Assembly: GCF_017652985.1 (NCBI RefSeq)
Contig: NZ_JAGGDJ010000021.1
Coordinates: 1 to 64,000 of the forward strand
Direction of reading: 5' to 3'
Length of the DNA stretch: 64,000 bases
From: Paenibacillus artemisiicola
GTDB taxonomy: Bacteria > Bacillota > Bacilli > Paenibacillales > Paenibacillaceae
Shown: in pieces, positions 51,338 to 60,226 of the stretch
Layout of the letters: each line of letters opens with the position of its first letter
Numbering within the stretch: position 1 is the stretch's first letter
Program-made: the position numbers and the translations under genes
Notes under the pieces: model-generated
Seen by the model: the letters and a program-made list of their open reading frames with translations, nothing else
What the model was told of the DNA's origin: nothing
Databases searched by the model: none

Positions 51338-52651
51338 GTGAAGAAATGGATTGGACTGCTCGCGATTTGCGTATTCGTTCTCTCGGCATGCTCGTCGAAC
51401 GGGGGCAATAACGCGGGCACCGGCTCGAACGCGGGCGGCACTGGCAACGCAGGGGAGTCGACCGGCAAAATCACGGTTTGGGCCTGGGATCCCAACTTCA
51501 ACATCAAAGCGATGAACCTCGCCAAGGAAGCGTACGCGGCGAAGGATTCGAGCCTGACGGTCGATATCATCGAGAACGCGCAGAACGATATCGTGCAGAA
51601 GCTGAACACCGGCATGAGCTCCGGCACCACGAAGGGCCTGCCGAACATCGTCCTGATCGAGGATTACCGCGCGCAGAGCTTCCTGCAGGCGTATCCGGAC
51701 ATGTTCTACGACCTCAGCGGCACGATCAAGCCGAGCGACTTCGCGGACTACAAGCTCGGCACGACCGCGGTCGACGGCAAGCAGTACGGATTGCCATTCG
51801 ATTCCGGCGTAGCGGGTCTGTACGTGCGGACGGACTACTTGAAGCAGGCGGGCTATACGATCGACGACCTGCAGGACATCACGTGGGACCAATACATCGA
51901 GATCGGCAAGAAAGTGAAGGCGGCCACGGGCAAAGACTGGATCTCCCTGGACCCGAACGATCTCGGCATCATCCGCATGATGATCCAATCCGCGGGCTCG
52001 TGGTACCTGGACGCGGACGGCAAAACGCCGAACATCGCGAACAACGCGGCCATGAAGGAAGCGTTCGAGGATTACAAGAAGCTGATGGACGCGAACATCG
52101 TCAAGATTCACTCCGACTGGAGCCAATTCGTCGCGAACTATAACAAAGGCGACGTCGCGTCCGTGCCGACGGGCAACTGGTTCACGCCGTCGATCACGGC
52201 GGAAGCGTCGCAGTCCGGCAAGTGGGCGATCGCGCCGATGCCGAAGCTGGCGAACACGCCGAACTCGGTCCACGCGACCAACCTCGGCGGCAGCTCGTGG
52301 TACGTCCTGAACGTGCCGGGCAAGGAGAAAGCCGCGCAGTTCCTGAAAGACACGCTCGGCTCCGACGTGAACCTGTACCAGAAGCTCGTGACGGACGTCG
52401 GCGCCATCGGCACGTACAAGCCGGCGACTTCCGGCGAGGCGTACACCGCGGCCAACGAGTTCTTCGGCGGCCAGAAGATCGTCTCCGACTTCGCGAAGTG
52501 GACGACCGAAATCCCGAGCGTCAACTATGGCTTGCACACGTACGCCATCGAAGACATTCTCGTCGTCGAGATTCAAAACTACCTGAACGGCCAGAAGCTG
52601 GACGACGTGCTGAAGCAAGCGCAAAGCCAAGCCGACGCGCAGGTGAAATAA
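51338..52651 (+). CDS. sugar-binding lipoprotein, ABC importer family 1
   Basis: Captures an oligosaccharide for the permeases downstream. The 437 residues have a lipoprotein signal (KKWIGLLAICVFVLSACSS, Cys near 18) and a Gly/Asn/Thr-rich linker. The mature domain has KITVWAWDPNFNIKAMNLAK, PSVNYGLHTYAIEDILVVEI and other family 1 features. GTG 51338 is chosen because GGAGG lies 8 nt before it; a TTG two codons earlier is too close. The gene order with permeases and beta-galactosidase suggests a beta-galactoside ligand (inference). Confidence 0.92.
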   Translation: MKKWIGLLAICVFVLSACSSNGGNNAGTGSNAGGTGNAGESTGKITVWAWDPNFNIKAMNLAKEAYAAKDSSLTVDIIENAQNDIVQKLNTGMSSGTTKGLPNIVLIEDYRAQSFLQAYPDMFYDLSGTIKPSDFADYKLGTTAVDGKQYGLPFDSGVAGLYVRTDYLKQAGYTIDDLQDITWDQYIEIGKKVKAATGKDWISLDPNDLGIIRMMIQSAGSWYLDADGKTPNIANNAAMKEAFEDYKKLMDANIVKIHSDWSQFVANYNKGDVASVPTGNWFTPSITAEASQSGKWAIAPMPKLANTPNSVHATNLGGSSWYVLNVPGKEKAAQFLKDTLGSDVNLYQKLVTDVGAIGTYKPATSGEAYTAANEFFGGQKIVSDFAKWTTEIPSVNYGLHTYAIEDILVVEIQNYLNGQKLDDVLKQAQSQADAQVK

Positions 52652-52667
52652 ACGCCTCACGCCCGGG

Positions 52668-52743
52668 CCTTGGGACAGGGATCCGCGCGGCGCCGCCGAG
52701 TCGTTATCGGGCCGGTCCCGCGGACCTGTCCCAAGGTCTTTAT
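52668..52743 (+). other. long-loop stem between binding protein and permease genes
   Basis: CCTTGGGACAGG at 52668-52679 pairs perfectly with CCTGTCCCAAGG at 52725-52736 across a 45-nt loop, followed by TCTTTATT. It may act as a partial terminator or 3' mRNA stabiliser, keeping the binding protein more abundant than the permeases. Confidence 0.75.
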
Positions 52744-52776
52744 TATGAAGCCGAGAAGAAAGGAGCTGGCGCTCCA

Positions 52777-53673
52777 ATGAGCAAAACGAAAACAAGCCTG
52801 AACATCAAGGCGAGAACGAACGCGGTCGGCTGGTCGTTCATTGCGCTGGCGGTGCTGCTGATCTGCGCGTTTTACTTCTATCCGATGATCAAAGCGCTGA
52901 ACCTGTCGTTCCAATCGGGAACGGGCACGAACCTGCACTACGTCGGAGGCCACAATTACACCCGGCTCTTTAAAGACCAGACGTTCCTGACCGCGCTCAA
53001 GAACACGTTCGTCTTCCTGATCGTGCAGGTGCCGATCATGATCGTGCTCGCCCTGTTCATCTCCGTGCTGCTGAACGACAGCAAGCTGAAGCTGAAAGGA
53101 TTTTTCCGCACGGCCATCTTCCTGCCGGCCGTCACCTCGCTCGTCGCGTATTCGGTTATTTTCAAGTATCTGTTCGGCAACGACGGACTCATCAATACGG
53201 CGCTCATGAAGCTCCATCTCGTCGGCGCGCCGATCCAATGGATCACCGACCCGTTCTGGGCCAAAATCACGATCATCATCGCCATTACGTGGCGCTGGAC
53301 CGGCTATAACATGATTTTCTACCTGTCGGCCCTGCAAAACATCGACAATTCCATCTACGAAGCGGCGCGCATCGACGGCGCATCGGCCTTCCGCCAATTC
53401 CGCCAGATCACGATTCCGCTCTTGAAACCGATCATCCTGTTCACGTCCATCACGTCGACGATCGGCACGCTGCAGCTGTTCGACGAGGTCATGAACATTA
53501 CGAAGGGCGGCCCGGGCAACGCGACCACGACGCTCTCCCAATATATTTACAATCTGTCGTTCAAGTACACGCCGGACTTCGGCTACGCGGCCACGGTCTC
53601 GTACGGCGTCGTCATCCTGATCGTGATCTTCTCCATCATCCAGTTCAAAGTGGCAGGTGACCGAAATGGCTAA
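52777..53673 (+). CDS. sugar ABC transporter permease, MalF/LacF-like
   Basis: First membrane subunit of this importer. The 298 residues have six membrane helices (first at about 16-37, VGWSFIALAVLLICAFYFYP). The EAA loop is YEAARIDGASAFRQFRQITI near 198, followed by the typical GTLQLFDEVMNITKGGPGNA block. ATG 52777 has AAAGGAG 11 nt upstream. The frame is open far upstream across the stem-loop, but that part is not coding. No ATPase gene is in the operon. Confidence 0.93.
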   Translation: MSKTKTSLNIKARTNAVGWSFIALAVLLICAFYFYPMIKALNLSFQSGTGTNLHYVGGHNYTRLFKDQTFLTALKNTFVFLIVQVPIMIVLALFISVLLNDSKLKLKGFFRTAIFLPAVTSLVAYSVIFKYLFGNDGLINTALMKLHLVGAPIQWITDPFWAKITIIIAITWRWTGYNMIFYLSALQNIDNSIYEAARIDGASAFRQFRQITIPLLKPIILFTSITSTIGTLQLFDEVMNITKGGPGNATTTLSQYIYNLSFKYTPDFGYAATVSYGVVILIVIFSIIQFKVAGDRNG

Positions 53674-54484
53674 ACGAACCTTCACCTACGTATTCTTAAG
53701 CCTTGCGGCGATCATCTCGATCTTCCCGTTCCTGTGGATGATCGTCAGCGCGACGAACAAGTCGGTCGACGTCACCAAAGGCACGCTGCTGCCGGGCGCC
53801 AACCTGGGCGCCAACTTCAGCAAAATCGTCGATCAGATCGCGCTCGGGCCGGCCTTGTTCAATTCCGCCAAAATCTCGATCTCGACGACGGTGCTCGCGC
53901 TTCTGATCGCTTCGCTCGCGGGCTACGGCTTCGAAATTTTCCGCAGCCGCGCGAAGGACGTCGTCTTCAATATTTTGCTGCTGTCCATGATGATTCCGTT
54001 CGCGGCGCTCATGGTGCCGCTGTACCGGATGTTCGGCACGATCACGCGGGTGATTCCGGCGATCGGCATCGACACGATGTCGGCGGTCGTGCTGCCGACG
54101 GTCACGACGGCGTTCCTGATCTTCTTCTTCCGCCAGAGCACGAAGATGTTCCCGAAGGACATGCTCGAAGCGGGCCGGATCGACGGGCTGAACGAGCTCG
54201 GCGTCTTCTTCCGCATCTACGTGCCGACGATGCGCACGTCGTACGCGGCGGCCGCGATCATCACGTTCATGTCCAGCTGGAACAACTACCTGTGGCCGCT
54301 CGTCGTGCTGCAGTCGCCGGAGAAGCGGACGATTCCGCTGCTGATCTCCAACCTCGGCTCCAGCTACGCGCCGGATTACGGCGTGAACATGCTCGTCATT
54401 CTGATCGCGACGCTGCCGACCGCCATCGTGTTCTTCCTGATGCAGAAGCATTTCGTCGCCGGCATGACCGGATCGGTCAAATAA
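53666..54484 (+). CDS. sugar ABC transporter permease, MalG/LacG-like
   Basis: Second membrane subunit. The 272 residues have six membrane helices (YVFLSLAAIISIFPFLWMIV at the start), the EAA loop MLEAGRIDGLNELGVFFRIY near 172, the SSWNNYLWPLVVLQ segment and the C-terminus KHFVAGMTGSVK. ATG 53666 overlaps the end of the previous gene by 8 bp, with AGGTG upstream; the GTG three codons earlier has no room for a site. Confidence 0.93.
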   Translation: MAKRTFTYVFLSLAAIISIFPFLWMIVSATNKSVDVTKGTLLPGANLGANFSKIVDQIALGPALFNSAKISISTTVLALLIASLAGYGFEIFRSRAKDVVFNILLLSMMIPFAALMVPLYRMFGTITRVIPAIGIDTMSAVVLPTVTTAFLIFFFRQSTKMFPKDMLEAGRIDGLNELGVFFRIYVPTMRTSYAAAAIITFMSSWNNYLWPLVVLQSPEKRTIPLLISNLGSSYAPDYGVNMLVILIATLPTAIVFFLMQKHFVAGMTGSVK

Positions 54485-54559
54485 GCAACGCTTAAGGCAA
54501 GCAAGCCGTAGGCAAACAAACTGAGGGCAAGCAAGCATACGCAAGGAGGATTCCGCATT

Positions 54560-57500
54560 GTGAAAGCAACGAGAGCCGACATCCATTGGCTGAGCGACCC
54601 GGACGTATACCGGGTGAACCGGCTCGACGCGCACTCCGACCACCGGTATTACCGCACGATGGCGGAAGCCGAGCGCGGCGGGCCCATGGCCATGCGCCAA
54701 TCGCTGAACGGGCGGTGGAAATTCAGCTGCGCGGCCGATCCGGCGAGCCGGGCGGAGCGCTTCTACGAGGCGGATTACGACTGCGGCGCCTGGGACGACA
54801 TCGACGTGCCGGGCCATATCCAGCTGCAGGGCCGCGGACGGCCGCAATACGTCAACACGATGTACCCGTGGGACGGGCTCGAGGACGTCCGGCCGCCGGC
54901 GATTCCGCGGCGCAATCCGGTCGGCAGCTACGTGAAGCAATTCCGGCTGACGGAGGAGCTGCGTTCCGGACCGGTGTATATTTCGTTCCAAGGCGTGGAG
55001 TCGGCATTCTACGTCTGGCTCAACGGCCGCTTCGTCGGCTATGCCGAGGACAGCTTCACGCCGTCGGCGTTCGAGCTGACGCCGTACCTGCGGGACGGCG
55101 ACAACAAGCTCGCCGTCGAGGTGTATCAGCGCAGCACGGGCGGCTGGCTCGAGGACCAGGATTTCTGGCGGTTCTCGGGCATTTTCCGCGAGGTGTACCT
55201 GTATACCGTGCCGGAGGCGCACGTCCGGGACCTGCAGGTGCGCGCGGAGCTGGGCGACGATTACGCGCACGGCCGGCTGACGGTCGACCTCGAGCTGCTC
55301 GGACGCGCGGACAGCCCCGGCGAAGGCGGGCGCGCCGAGCTGACGCTGAAGGACGCGGACGGGAACGTCGTGGCCGAGGCGGAAAGCCGGTTCGCGAACG
55401 GCCGGGCAACGCTCGCGGCGGACGCCGGGCGGGTCGAGACGTGGAGCGCGGAGACGCCGTATTTGTACCGCGTCTGCCTGTCGATCTATGACGCGAGCGG
55501 CGAGCTGCGGGAAGCGATCGTGCAGCGGGCCGGCTTCCGCCGGTTCGAGCTGCGCGGCGGCGTCATGCGCCTGAACGGCAAGCGGATCGTCTTCAAGGGC
55601 GTGAACCGCCATGAGTTCAATGCCCGCCGCGGCCGGTCGGTCACGGAAGAAGACATGCTGTGGGACGTCAAGACGATCAAGCGCCACAACATGAACGCCG
55701 TCCGCACGTCGCATTATCCGAACCAGACGCGCTGGTACGAGCTGTGCGACGAATACGGCCTGTACGTCATCGACGAGATGAACCTGGAGACGCACGGCTC
55801 CTGGCAGAAGATGGGCGCCGTCGAGCCGTCCTGGAACATTCCCGGCGACAAGCCGGAATGGCGGGGCGCGGTGCTGGACCGGGCGCGGTCGATGCTGGAG
55901 CGGGACAAGAACCATCCGTCGATTCTGATCTGGTCCTGCGGCAACGAATCGTACGCCGGCCAGGTGATCCTGGACGCGTCGAATTACTTCCGCGAACGGG
56001 ATCCGGGCCGGCTCGTCCACTACGAGGGCGTGTTCCACAACCGCGCCTACGACGCGACGAGCGACATGGAGAGCCGGATGTACGCGAAGCCGGCGGACAT
56101 CATCGCTTACTTGGAGACCGATCCGGCGAAGCCGTACATCAGCTGCGAATACATGCACGCGATGGGCAATTCGGTCGGCGGGATGCACAAGTACACGGAG
56201 CTCGAGGACCGTTATCCGAAGTACCAGGGCGGTTTCATTTGGGATTACATCGACCAAGCCTTGATCGCCCGGGACCGGTACGGCCGCGAATATTTCGCCT
56301 ACGGCGGCGATTTCGGCGACCGGCCGACGGACTACAGCTTCTGCGGCAACGGAATCGTGTTCGCCGACCGGCGCGAGACGCCGAAGCTGCAGGAGGTCAA
56401 GTTCCTGTACCAGAACGTCCGGCTCGCGCCGTCGCGCGAAGGCGTGCGGATCGCGAACAGGAACCTGTTCGCGAACACGGACCGCTGGGCGCTGTCGGTG
56501 AAGCTGTACCGCGATGGCATCGAGACGTTCCGGTGGACCGGCGAAGCATCGGTCGCGCCGGGCGAGGAGGCGTTCGTGCCCGTGCGGCTGACGGACGAAG
56601 CGGCGGCGGCCCCGGGCGAGTACGCGGTGCACGCGGCGCTCATGCTGAAGGCGGACGAGGCGTGGGCCGAGGCCGGCCACGAGGTCGCCTTCGGCGAAGG
56701 CCGCTTCGAGGTCGCGGCGAAGGCGGATGACGCGGCGCTCGCGCCTGCCGCGGGAACGCTCCGCGTCGTCGAAGGCGACGTCAACATCGGCGTGCACGGC
56801 GACGGCTTCTCCGTCCTGTTCTCGAAGCAGGCCGGCTCGCTCGTCTCGCTGCGCTACGGCGCGCGGGAGCTGATCGAAGCGCCGCCGATGCCGCTGTTCT
56901 GGCGGGCGACGACGGACAACGACAAAGGAACCAGCCTCGGCTTCGACGCCGGTCTCTGGTACGCGGCCAGCCTGGCGCGCCGGTGCACGGGGGTCTCGCT
57001 GGAGGCTTCCGCGTCCGGCGGGGAGGCGACGGCGGTATTCGACTACGCCTTCGCGATCAGCGCGGAGCTGCGCGTCCGCGTCGCCTATACCGTCCGCGCG
57101 GACGGCCAAGTCCGCGTCCGGATGGATTACTCCGGCGCGGCCGGACTGCCGGACGTGCCGATCGTCGCGCTGTCCTTCAAGACCTCCGCCGATTACGGGC
57201 ATACGGAATGGTACGCCCTCGGGCCGGAAGAGAATTACGCGGACCGCGCGTTCGGCGCGCGTCTCGGCCTGTTCTCGCGGGACGTGCGGGAGCTGCCGTC
57301 GCCGTACCTGGTGCCGCAGGAGTCCGGCAACCGGACCGGCGTTCGCCGGCTGCGCCTCACGGACGGCTGCGGGCAAGGGCTGCAGCTCGCCGCTTCGCCC
57401 GCCGCGCCGGTAGAATGCGCCGTCTCGCCGTATACGGCGTTCGAGCTGGAGCACGCGGCGCATCCGTACGAGCTTCCGGACGTCCACTACACCGTCGTCA

Positions 57501-57646
57501 CCGTGGCCGGGCGCCAAATGGGCGTCGGCGGCGACGACAGCTGGGGCGCGCCGGTGCACGCGGAATACCGCATCCCGGCGGACCGGCCGCTCAGCTTCGC
57601 GTTCACGCTGTCGCCCGTCGACGGCGCGGTCGCGGCGCGCGGTTGA
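54560..57646 (+). CDS. lacZ: beta-galactosidase, glycoside hydrolase family 2
   Basis: Hydrolyses terminal beta-D-galactosides inside the cell. The 1028 residues match LacZ in size and domain order: sugar-binding (about 45-215), Ig-like (about 220-330), TIM barrel (about 335-620) and the C-terminal Bgal_small_N domain (about 750-1025). GVNRHEFNARRGRSVTEEDM and VRTSHYPNQTRWYELCDEYG mark the barrel. The acid/base Glu is in WSCGNESYAG near 462 and the nucleophile Glu in SCEYMHAMGNSVGG near 529. GTG 54560 follows AAGGAGG by about 10 nt. It is last in the operon with the importer. No signal peptide. Confidence 0.94.
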   Translation: MKATRADIHWLSDPDVYRVNRLDAHSDHRYYRTMAEAERGGPMAMRQSLNGRWKFSCAADPASRAERFYEADYDCGAWDDIDVPGHIQLQGRGRPQYVNTMYPWDGLEDVRPPAIPRRNPVGSYVKQFRLTEELRSGPVYISFQGVESAFYVWLNGRFVGYAEDSFTPSAFELTPYLRDGDNKLAVEVYQRSTGGWLEDQDFWRFSGIFREVYLYTVPEAHVRDLQVRAELGDDYAHGRLTVDLELLGRADSPGEGGRAELTLKDADGNVVAEAESRFANGRATLAADAGRVETWSAETPYLYRVCLSIYDASGELREAIVQRAGFRRFELRGGVMRLNGKRIVFKGVNRHEFNARRGRSVTEEDMLWDVKTIKRHNMNAVRTSHYPNQTRWYELCDEYGLYVIDEMNLETHGSWQKMGAVEPSWNIPGDKPEWRGAVLDRARSMLERDKNHPSILIWSCGNESYAGQVILDASNYFRERDPGRLVHYEGVFHNRAYDATSDMESRMYAKPADIIAYLETDPAKPYISCEYMHAMGNSVGGMHKYTELEDRYPKYQGGFIWDYIDQALIARDRYGREYFAYGGDFGDRPTDYSFCGNGIVFADRRETPKLQEVKFLYQNVRLAPSREGVRIANRNLFANTDRWALSVKLYRDGIETFRWTGEASVAPGEEAFVPVRLTDEAAAAPGEYAVHAALMLKADEAWAEAGHEVAFGEGRFEVAAKADDAALAPAAGTLRVVEGDVNIGVHGDGFSVLFSKQAGSLVSLRYGARELIEAPPMPLFWRATTDNDKGTSLGFDAGLWYAASLARRCTGVSLEASASGGEATAVFDYAFAISAELRVRVAYTVRADGQVRVRMDYSGAAGLPDVPIVALSFKTSADYGHTEWYALGPEENYADRAFGARLGLFSRDVRELPSPYLVPQESGNRTGVRRLRLTDGCGQGLQLAASPAAPVECAVSPYTAFELEHAAHPYELPDVHYTVVTVAGRQMGVGGDDSWGAPVHAEYRIPADRPLSFAFTLSPVDGAVAARG

Positions 57647-57670
57647 TCGGCTGACGCGCGGGCAATCGCG

Positions 57671-57722
57671 AAAGGCCGGCACGGCGGCGATCCTTCGGGA
57701 TCGCCCCGTGCCGGCCTTTTTC
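57671..57722 (+). terminator. rho-independent terminator
   Basis: AAAGGCCGGCACGG pairs with CCGTGCCGGCCTTT, with inner CGATCC/GGATCG, then five T. It ends the beta-galactosidase operon. Confidence 0.93.
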
Positions 57723-57754
57723 GCCGTGCCCGAACAAGAACAAGCCTACACAGG

Positions 57755-57784
57755 AAAACCCCCGCGCCTAGAGGCGCGGGGGTT
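57755..57784 (-). terminator. rho-independent terminator of sodA
   Basis: On the minus strand AACCCCCGCGCC pairs with GGCGCGGGGGTT around TCTA and runs into TTTT. It lies 21 bp beyond the sodA stop. Confidence 0.9.
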
Positions 57785-57804
57785 GTTCGTATCGGAACCG
57801 AAGC

Positions 57805-58413
57805 TTATTTCGCGGCGTCGTAACGCTTGCCCACTTCCGCCCAGTTCACGACGTTCCAGAACGCGCCGATGTAGTCCGGGCGTTTGTTTTGGTATTTCAG
57901 GTAGTACGCGTGCTCCCAAACGTCCAGGCCGAGGAGCGGCGTGTCGCCTTCCATGATCGGGCTGTCTTGGTTCGGCAGGCTGTACACTTTCAGCTTGCCG
58001 TTGCTCAGCGCGAGCCATGCCCAGCCGCTGCCGAAGCGCGTGGTGGCCGCTTTCGCGAAGTCGGCTTTGAATTGCTCGAGGCCGCCCAGTTCGCTTTCGA
58101 TCGCGTCGGCCAGAGCGCCCGTAGGCGCGCCACCCGCGTTCGGGCCGATCGTTTCCCAGAAGAGGGAGTGGTTCGCGTGGCCGCCGCCGTTGTTGCGGAC
58201 CGCCGTGCGGATCGCTTCCGGCACGCTGCTCAGGTCGGCGATCAGGTCCTCGACGGATTTGCTTTGCAGCTCGGGAGCGGATTCCAGAGCTGCGTTGAGG
58301 TTCGTAACGTAAGTGTTATGATGACGGTCGTGGTGAATCATCATCGTCGTTTCGTCGATATGCGGTTCAAGAGCGTTGTTCGCGTAAGGCAAAGCTGGCA
58401 GTTGATGGGCCAT
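57805..58413 (-). CDS. sodA: superoxide dismutase, Mn/Fe type
   Basis: Converts superoxide to hydrogen peroxide and oxygen. The 202 residues have all four metal ligands: His27 in MMIHHDRHHNTYV, His near 82 in GGHANHSLFW, and Asp and His in LGLDVWEHAYYLKYQNKRPD near 164-168. The GSGWAWLALSNGKLKVYSLP segment and overall length match Bacillus SodA (202 aa). Mn rather than Fe is the usual case in this lineage. AGGAGG precedes the ATG. It has its own promoter and terminator. Confidence 0.96.
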   Translation of the reverse strand: MAHQLPALPYANNALEPHIDETTMMIHHDRHHNTYVTNLNAALESAPELQSKSVEDLIADLSSVPEAIRTAVRNNGGGHANHSLFWETIGPNAGGAPTGALADAIESELGGLEQFKADFAKAATTRFGSGWAWLALSNGKLKVYSLPNQDSPIMEGDTPLLGLDVWEHAYYLKYQNKRPDYIGAFWNVVNWAEVGKRYDAAK

Positions 58414-58451
58414 TTCGAAAACCTCCTAATAGATATGTATTTTCCTCTCTC

Positions 58452-58480
58452 ATTATCTCCGTTCCCGTCCAATAAATCAA
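58452..58480 (-). promoter_or_regulatory. sigma-A promoter for sodA
   Basis: On the minus strand TTGATT (58480-58475) and GATAAT (58457-58452) are 17 bp apart, 38 bp upstream of the sodA start. Confidence 0.75.
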
Positions 58481-58647
58481 CATAAATGTTTGTAAAGTCG
58501 GTTTGTAGATTCGTCGGCGCCGGAACATCCTCTAGCATGAACATTTCCCCGTTTTTCCATACCGTCCCTCGGATCGGACGAGCTTCGAGGCAAGACGACC
58601 TCCGCCGGAATATACATAAGTACCAACGTGCAAAGGGGTGAGGCCGA

Positions 58648-59205
58648 ATGAAGGTATCGGACGCGGGATTGCCCGGCGTGAAAGTCATCGAGCCCGGCGT
58701 ATTTCAAGACGCCCGCGGCTTCTTCATGGAGAGCTACAACCGCGAAGCCCTGCTGCGGCACGGGATCGCGGCGGCGTTCGTGCAGGATAACCATTCGCTG
58801 TCCGCGGTGCCGGGCACGCTGCGCGGCCTGCACTACCAGCTGGAACCGCAGGCCCAGACGAAGCTCGTCCGGGTGACCGCCGGCCGCGTCTTCGACGTCG
58901 TCGTGGACATTCGCCGCGGCTCGCCGGCGTTCGGGCGCTGGGCAGGGTTCGAGCTCTCGGCGGACAACAAGAAGCAGCTGCTCGTCCCGCAAGGCTTCGC
59001 GCACGGGTTCGTCACGCTCGAGCCGGATACGGAAGTGCTCTACAAGGTCGACGCATATTACTCGCAGCCCCATGACCGCGGCATCGCCTGGGACGATCCG
59101 GAGCTCGGCATCGCCTGGCCGCTCGCGCCTTCGGTGCTGTCGGCCAAGGACGCGAAGCATCCTCCGCTCCGCGAAGCGGACATCAATTTTACCTACTCGA
59201 GGTGA
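58648..59205 (+). CDS. rfbC: dTDP-4-dehydrorhamnose 3,5-epimerase
   Basis: Third enzyme of dTDP-L-rhamnose synthesis. The 185 residues show the RmlC cupin: FFMESYNREALLRHGI, VQDNHSLSAVPGTLRGLHYQ with the catalytic His near 62, TKLVRVTAGRVFDVVVDIRR, FGRWAGFELSADNKKQLLVP and PQGFAHGFVTLEPDTEVLYK with the second active-site region. Length matches RmlC. GGGGTGAGG precedes ATG 58648. The next gene starts 7 nt after its stop. Confidence 0.95.
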   Translation: MKVSDAGLPGVKVIEPGVFQDARGFFMESYNREALLRHGIAAAFVQDNHSLSAVPGTLRGLHYQLEPQAQTKLVRVTAGRVFDVVVDIRRGSPAFGRWAGFELSADNKKQLLVPQGFAHGFVTLEPDTEVLYKVDAYYSQPHDRGIAWDDPELGIAWPLAPSVLSAKDAKHPPLREADINFTYSR

Positions 59206-59212
59206 GGACAGC

Positions 59213-60208
59213 GTGAAACTGTTGATTACGGGCGGAGCCGGCTTCATCGGCAGCAACTTCGTGCATTACATGCGCAAGGCGCATCCGTCCTATACGCTCC
59301 TGAACGTGGACGCGTTGACGTACGCAGGTAATATAACCAATTTGGACGGCATCGAATCGGACGCGCGCTACCGGTTCGTGCGGGCGGACATCCGGGACGC
59401 CGCCGCGCTGGAGCCGCTCTTCGCGGAAGGCGTGGACGCCGTCGTCCACTTCGCGGCGGAATCGCACGTCGACCGGAGCATTTTGCGGCCGGACGTGTTC
59501 GTGACGGCGAACGTCCTCGGCACGCAGACGCTGCTGGACCTGGCGCGGACGCACCGGGTCGGCAAATTCGTGCAGGTCTCCACCGACGAGGTGTACGGCA
59601 CGCTGGGCGCGACCGGCCTGTTCTCGGAGACGACGCCGCTCGCCCCGAACAGCCCGTATTCCGCGAGCAAAGCGGCGGCCGATCTGCTCGTGCGGGCGTA
59701 CCGCGAGACCTACGGCTTGGACGCGAACATCACGCGCTGCTCCAACAACTACGGGCCGTACCAGTTTCCGGAGAAGCTCATCCCGCTCATGATCGCGAAG
59801 GCGATGCGGGACGAACCGCTGCCGGTGTACGGCGACGGGCTGAACGTGCGCGACTGGCTCTACGTCGAGGACCACTGCAGCGCGATCGACCTCGTGCTGC
59901 ACAAGGGCGCGCCGGGCGAGGTGTACAACGTCGGCGGCCGCAACGAGCGGACGAATCTGGAGGTCGTGTCGACGATTCTGGAGGCGCTCGGCAAGCCGGC
60001 TTCGTTGATCGCGCACGTGCCGGACCGGCTCGGCCACGACCGCCGGTACGCGATCGACGCGGACAAAATCCGCGGCGACCTTGGCTGGGCGCCGCAGTAC
60101 CCGTACGAGCGGGGCATCCGCGCCACGATTCAATGGTACGTCGACCATCCGGTCTGGATGGCGGATATCGCCTCGGGCGCGTACCGGCGCAAGAACGAAG
60201 GACATTAA
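59213..60208 (+). CDS. rfbB: dTDP-glucose 4,6-dehydratase
   Basis: Second enzyme of dTDP-L-rhamnose synthesis, an extended short-chain dehydrogenase. The 331 residues start with the NAD-binding LLITGGAGFIGSNFVHYMRK. The catalytic STDEVYGTL (Asp-Glu pair) and YSASKAAADLLVRAYRETYG (YxxxK) follow, with the substrate loop NNYGPYQFPEKLIPLMI. The start is GTG 59213, just after GAGGTGAGGACAGC; the frame is open further upstream inside rfbC in a different frame. Probably co-transcribed with rfbC and rfbD. Confidence 0.95.
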   Translation: MKLLITGGAGFIGSNFVHYMRKAHPSYTLLNVDALTYAGNITNLDGIESDARYRFVRADIRDAAALEPLFAEGVDAVVHFAAESHVDRSILRPDVFVTANVLGTQTLLDLARTHRVGKFVQVSTDEVYGTLGATGLFSETTPLAPNSPYSASKAAADLLVRAYRETYGLDANITRCSNNYGPYQFPEKLIPLMIAKAMRDEPLPVYGDGLNVRDWLYVEDHCSAIDLVLHKGAPGEVYNVGGRNERTNLEVVSTILEALGKPASLIAHVPDRLGHDRRYAIDADKIRGDLGWAPQYPYERGIRATIQWYVDHPVWMADIASGAYRRKNEGH

Positions 60209-60226
60209 GCGAAGGCAAGGAGCGGG

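Noticed and set aside
53696..57682. Long minus-strand open frame of about 1,300 codons
   Set aside because: Antisense to the permease and beta-galactosidase genes; composition is typical of a shadow frame.
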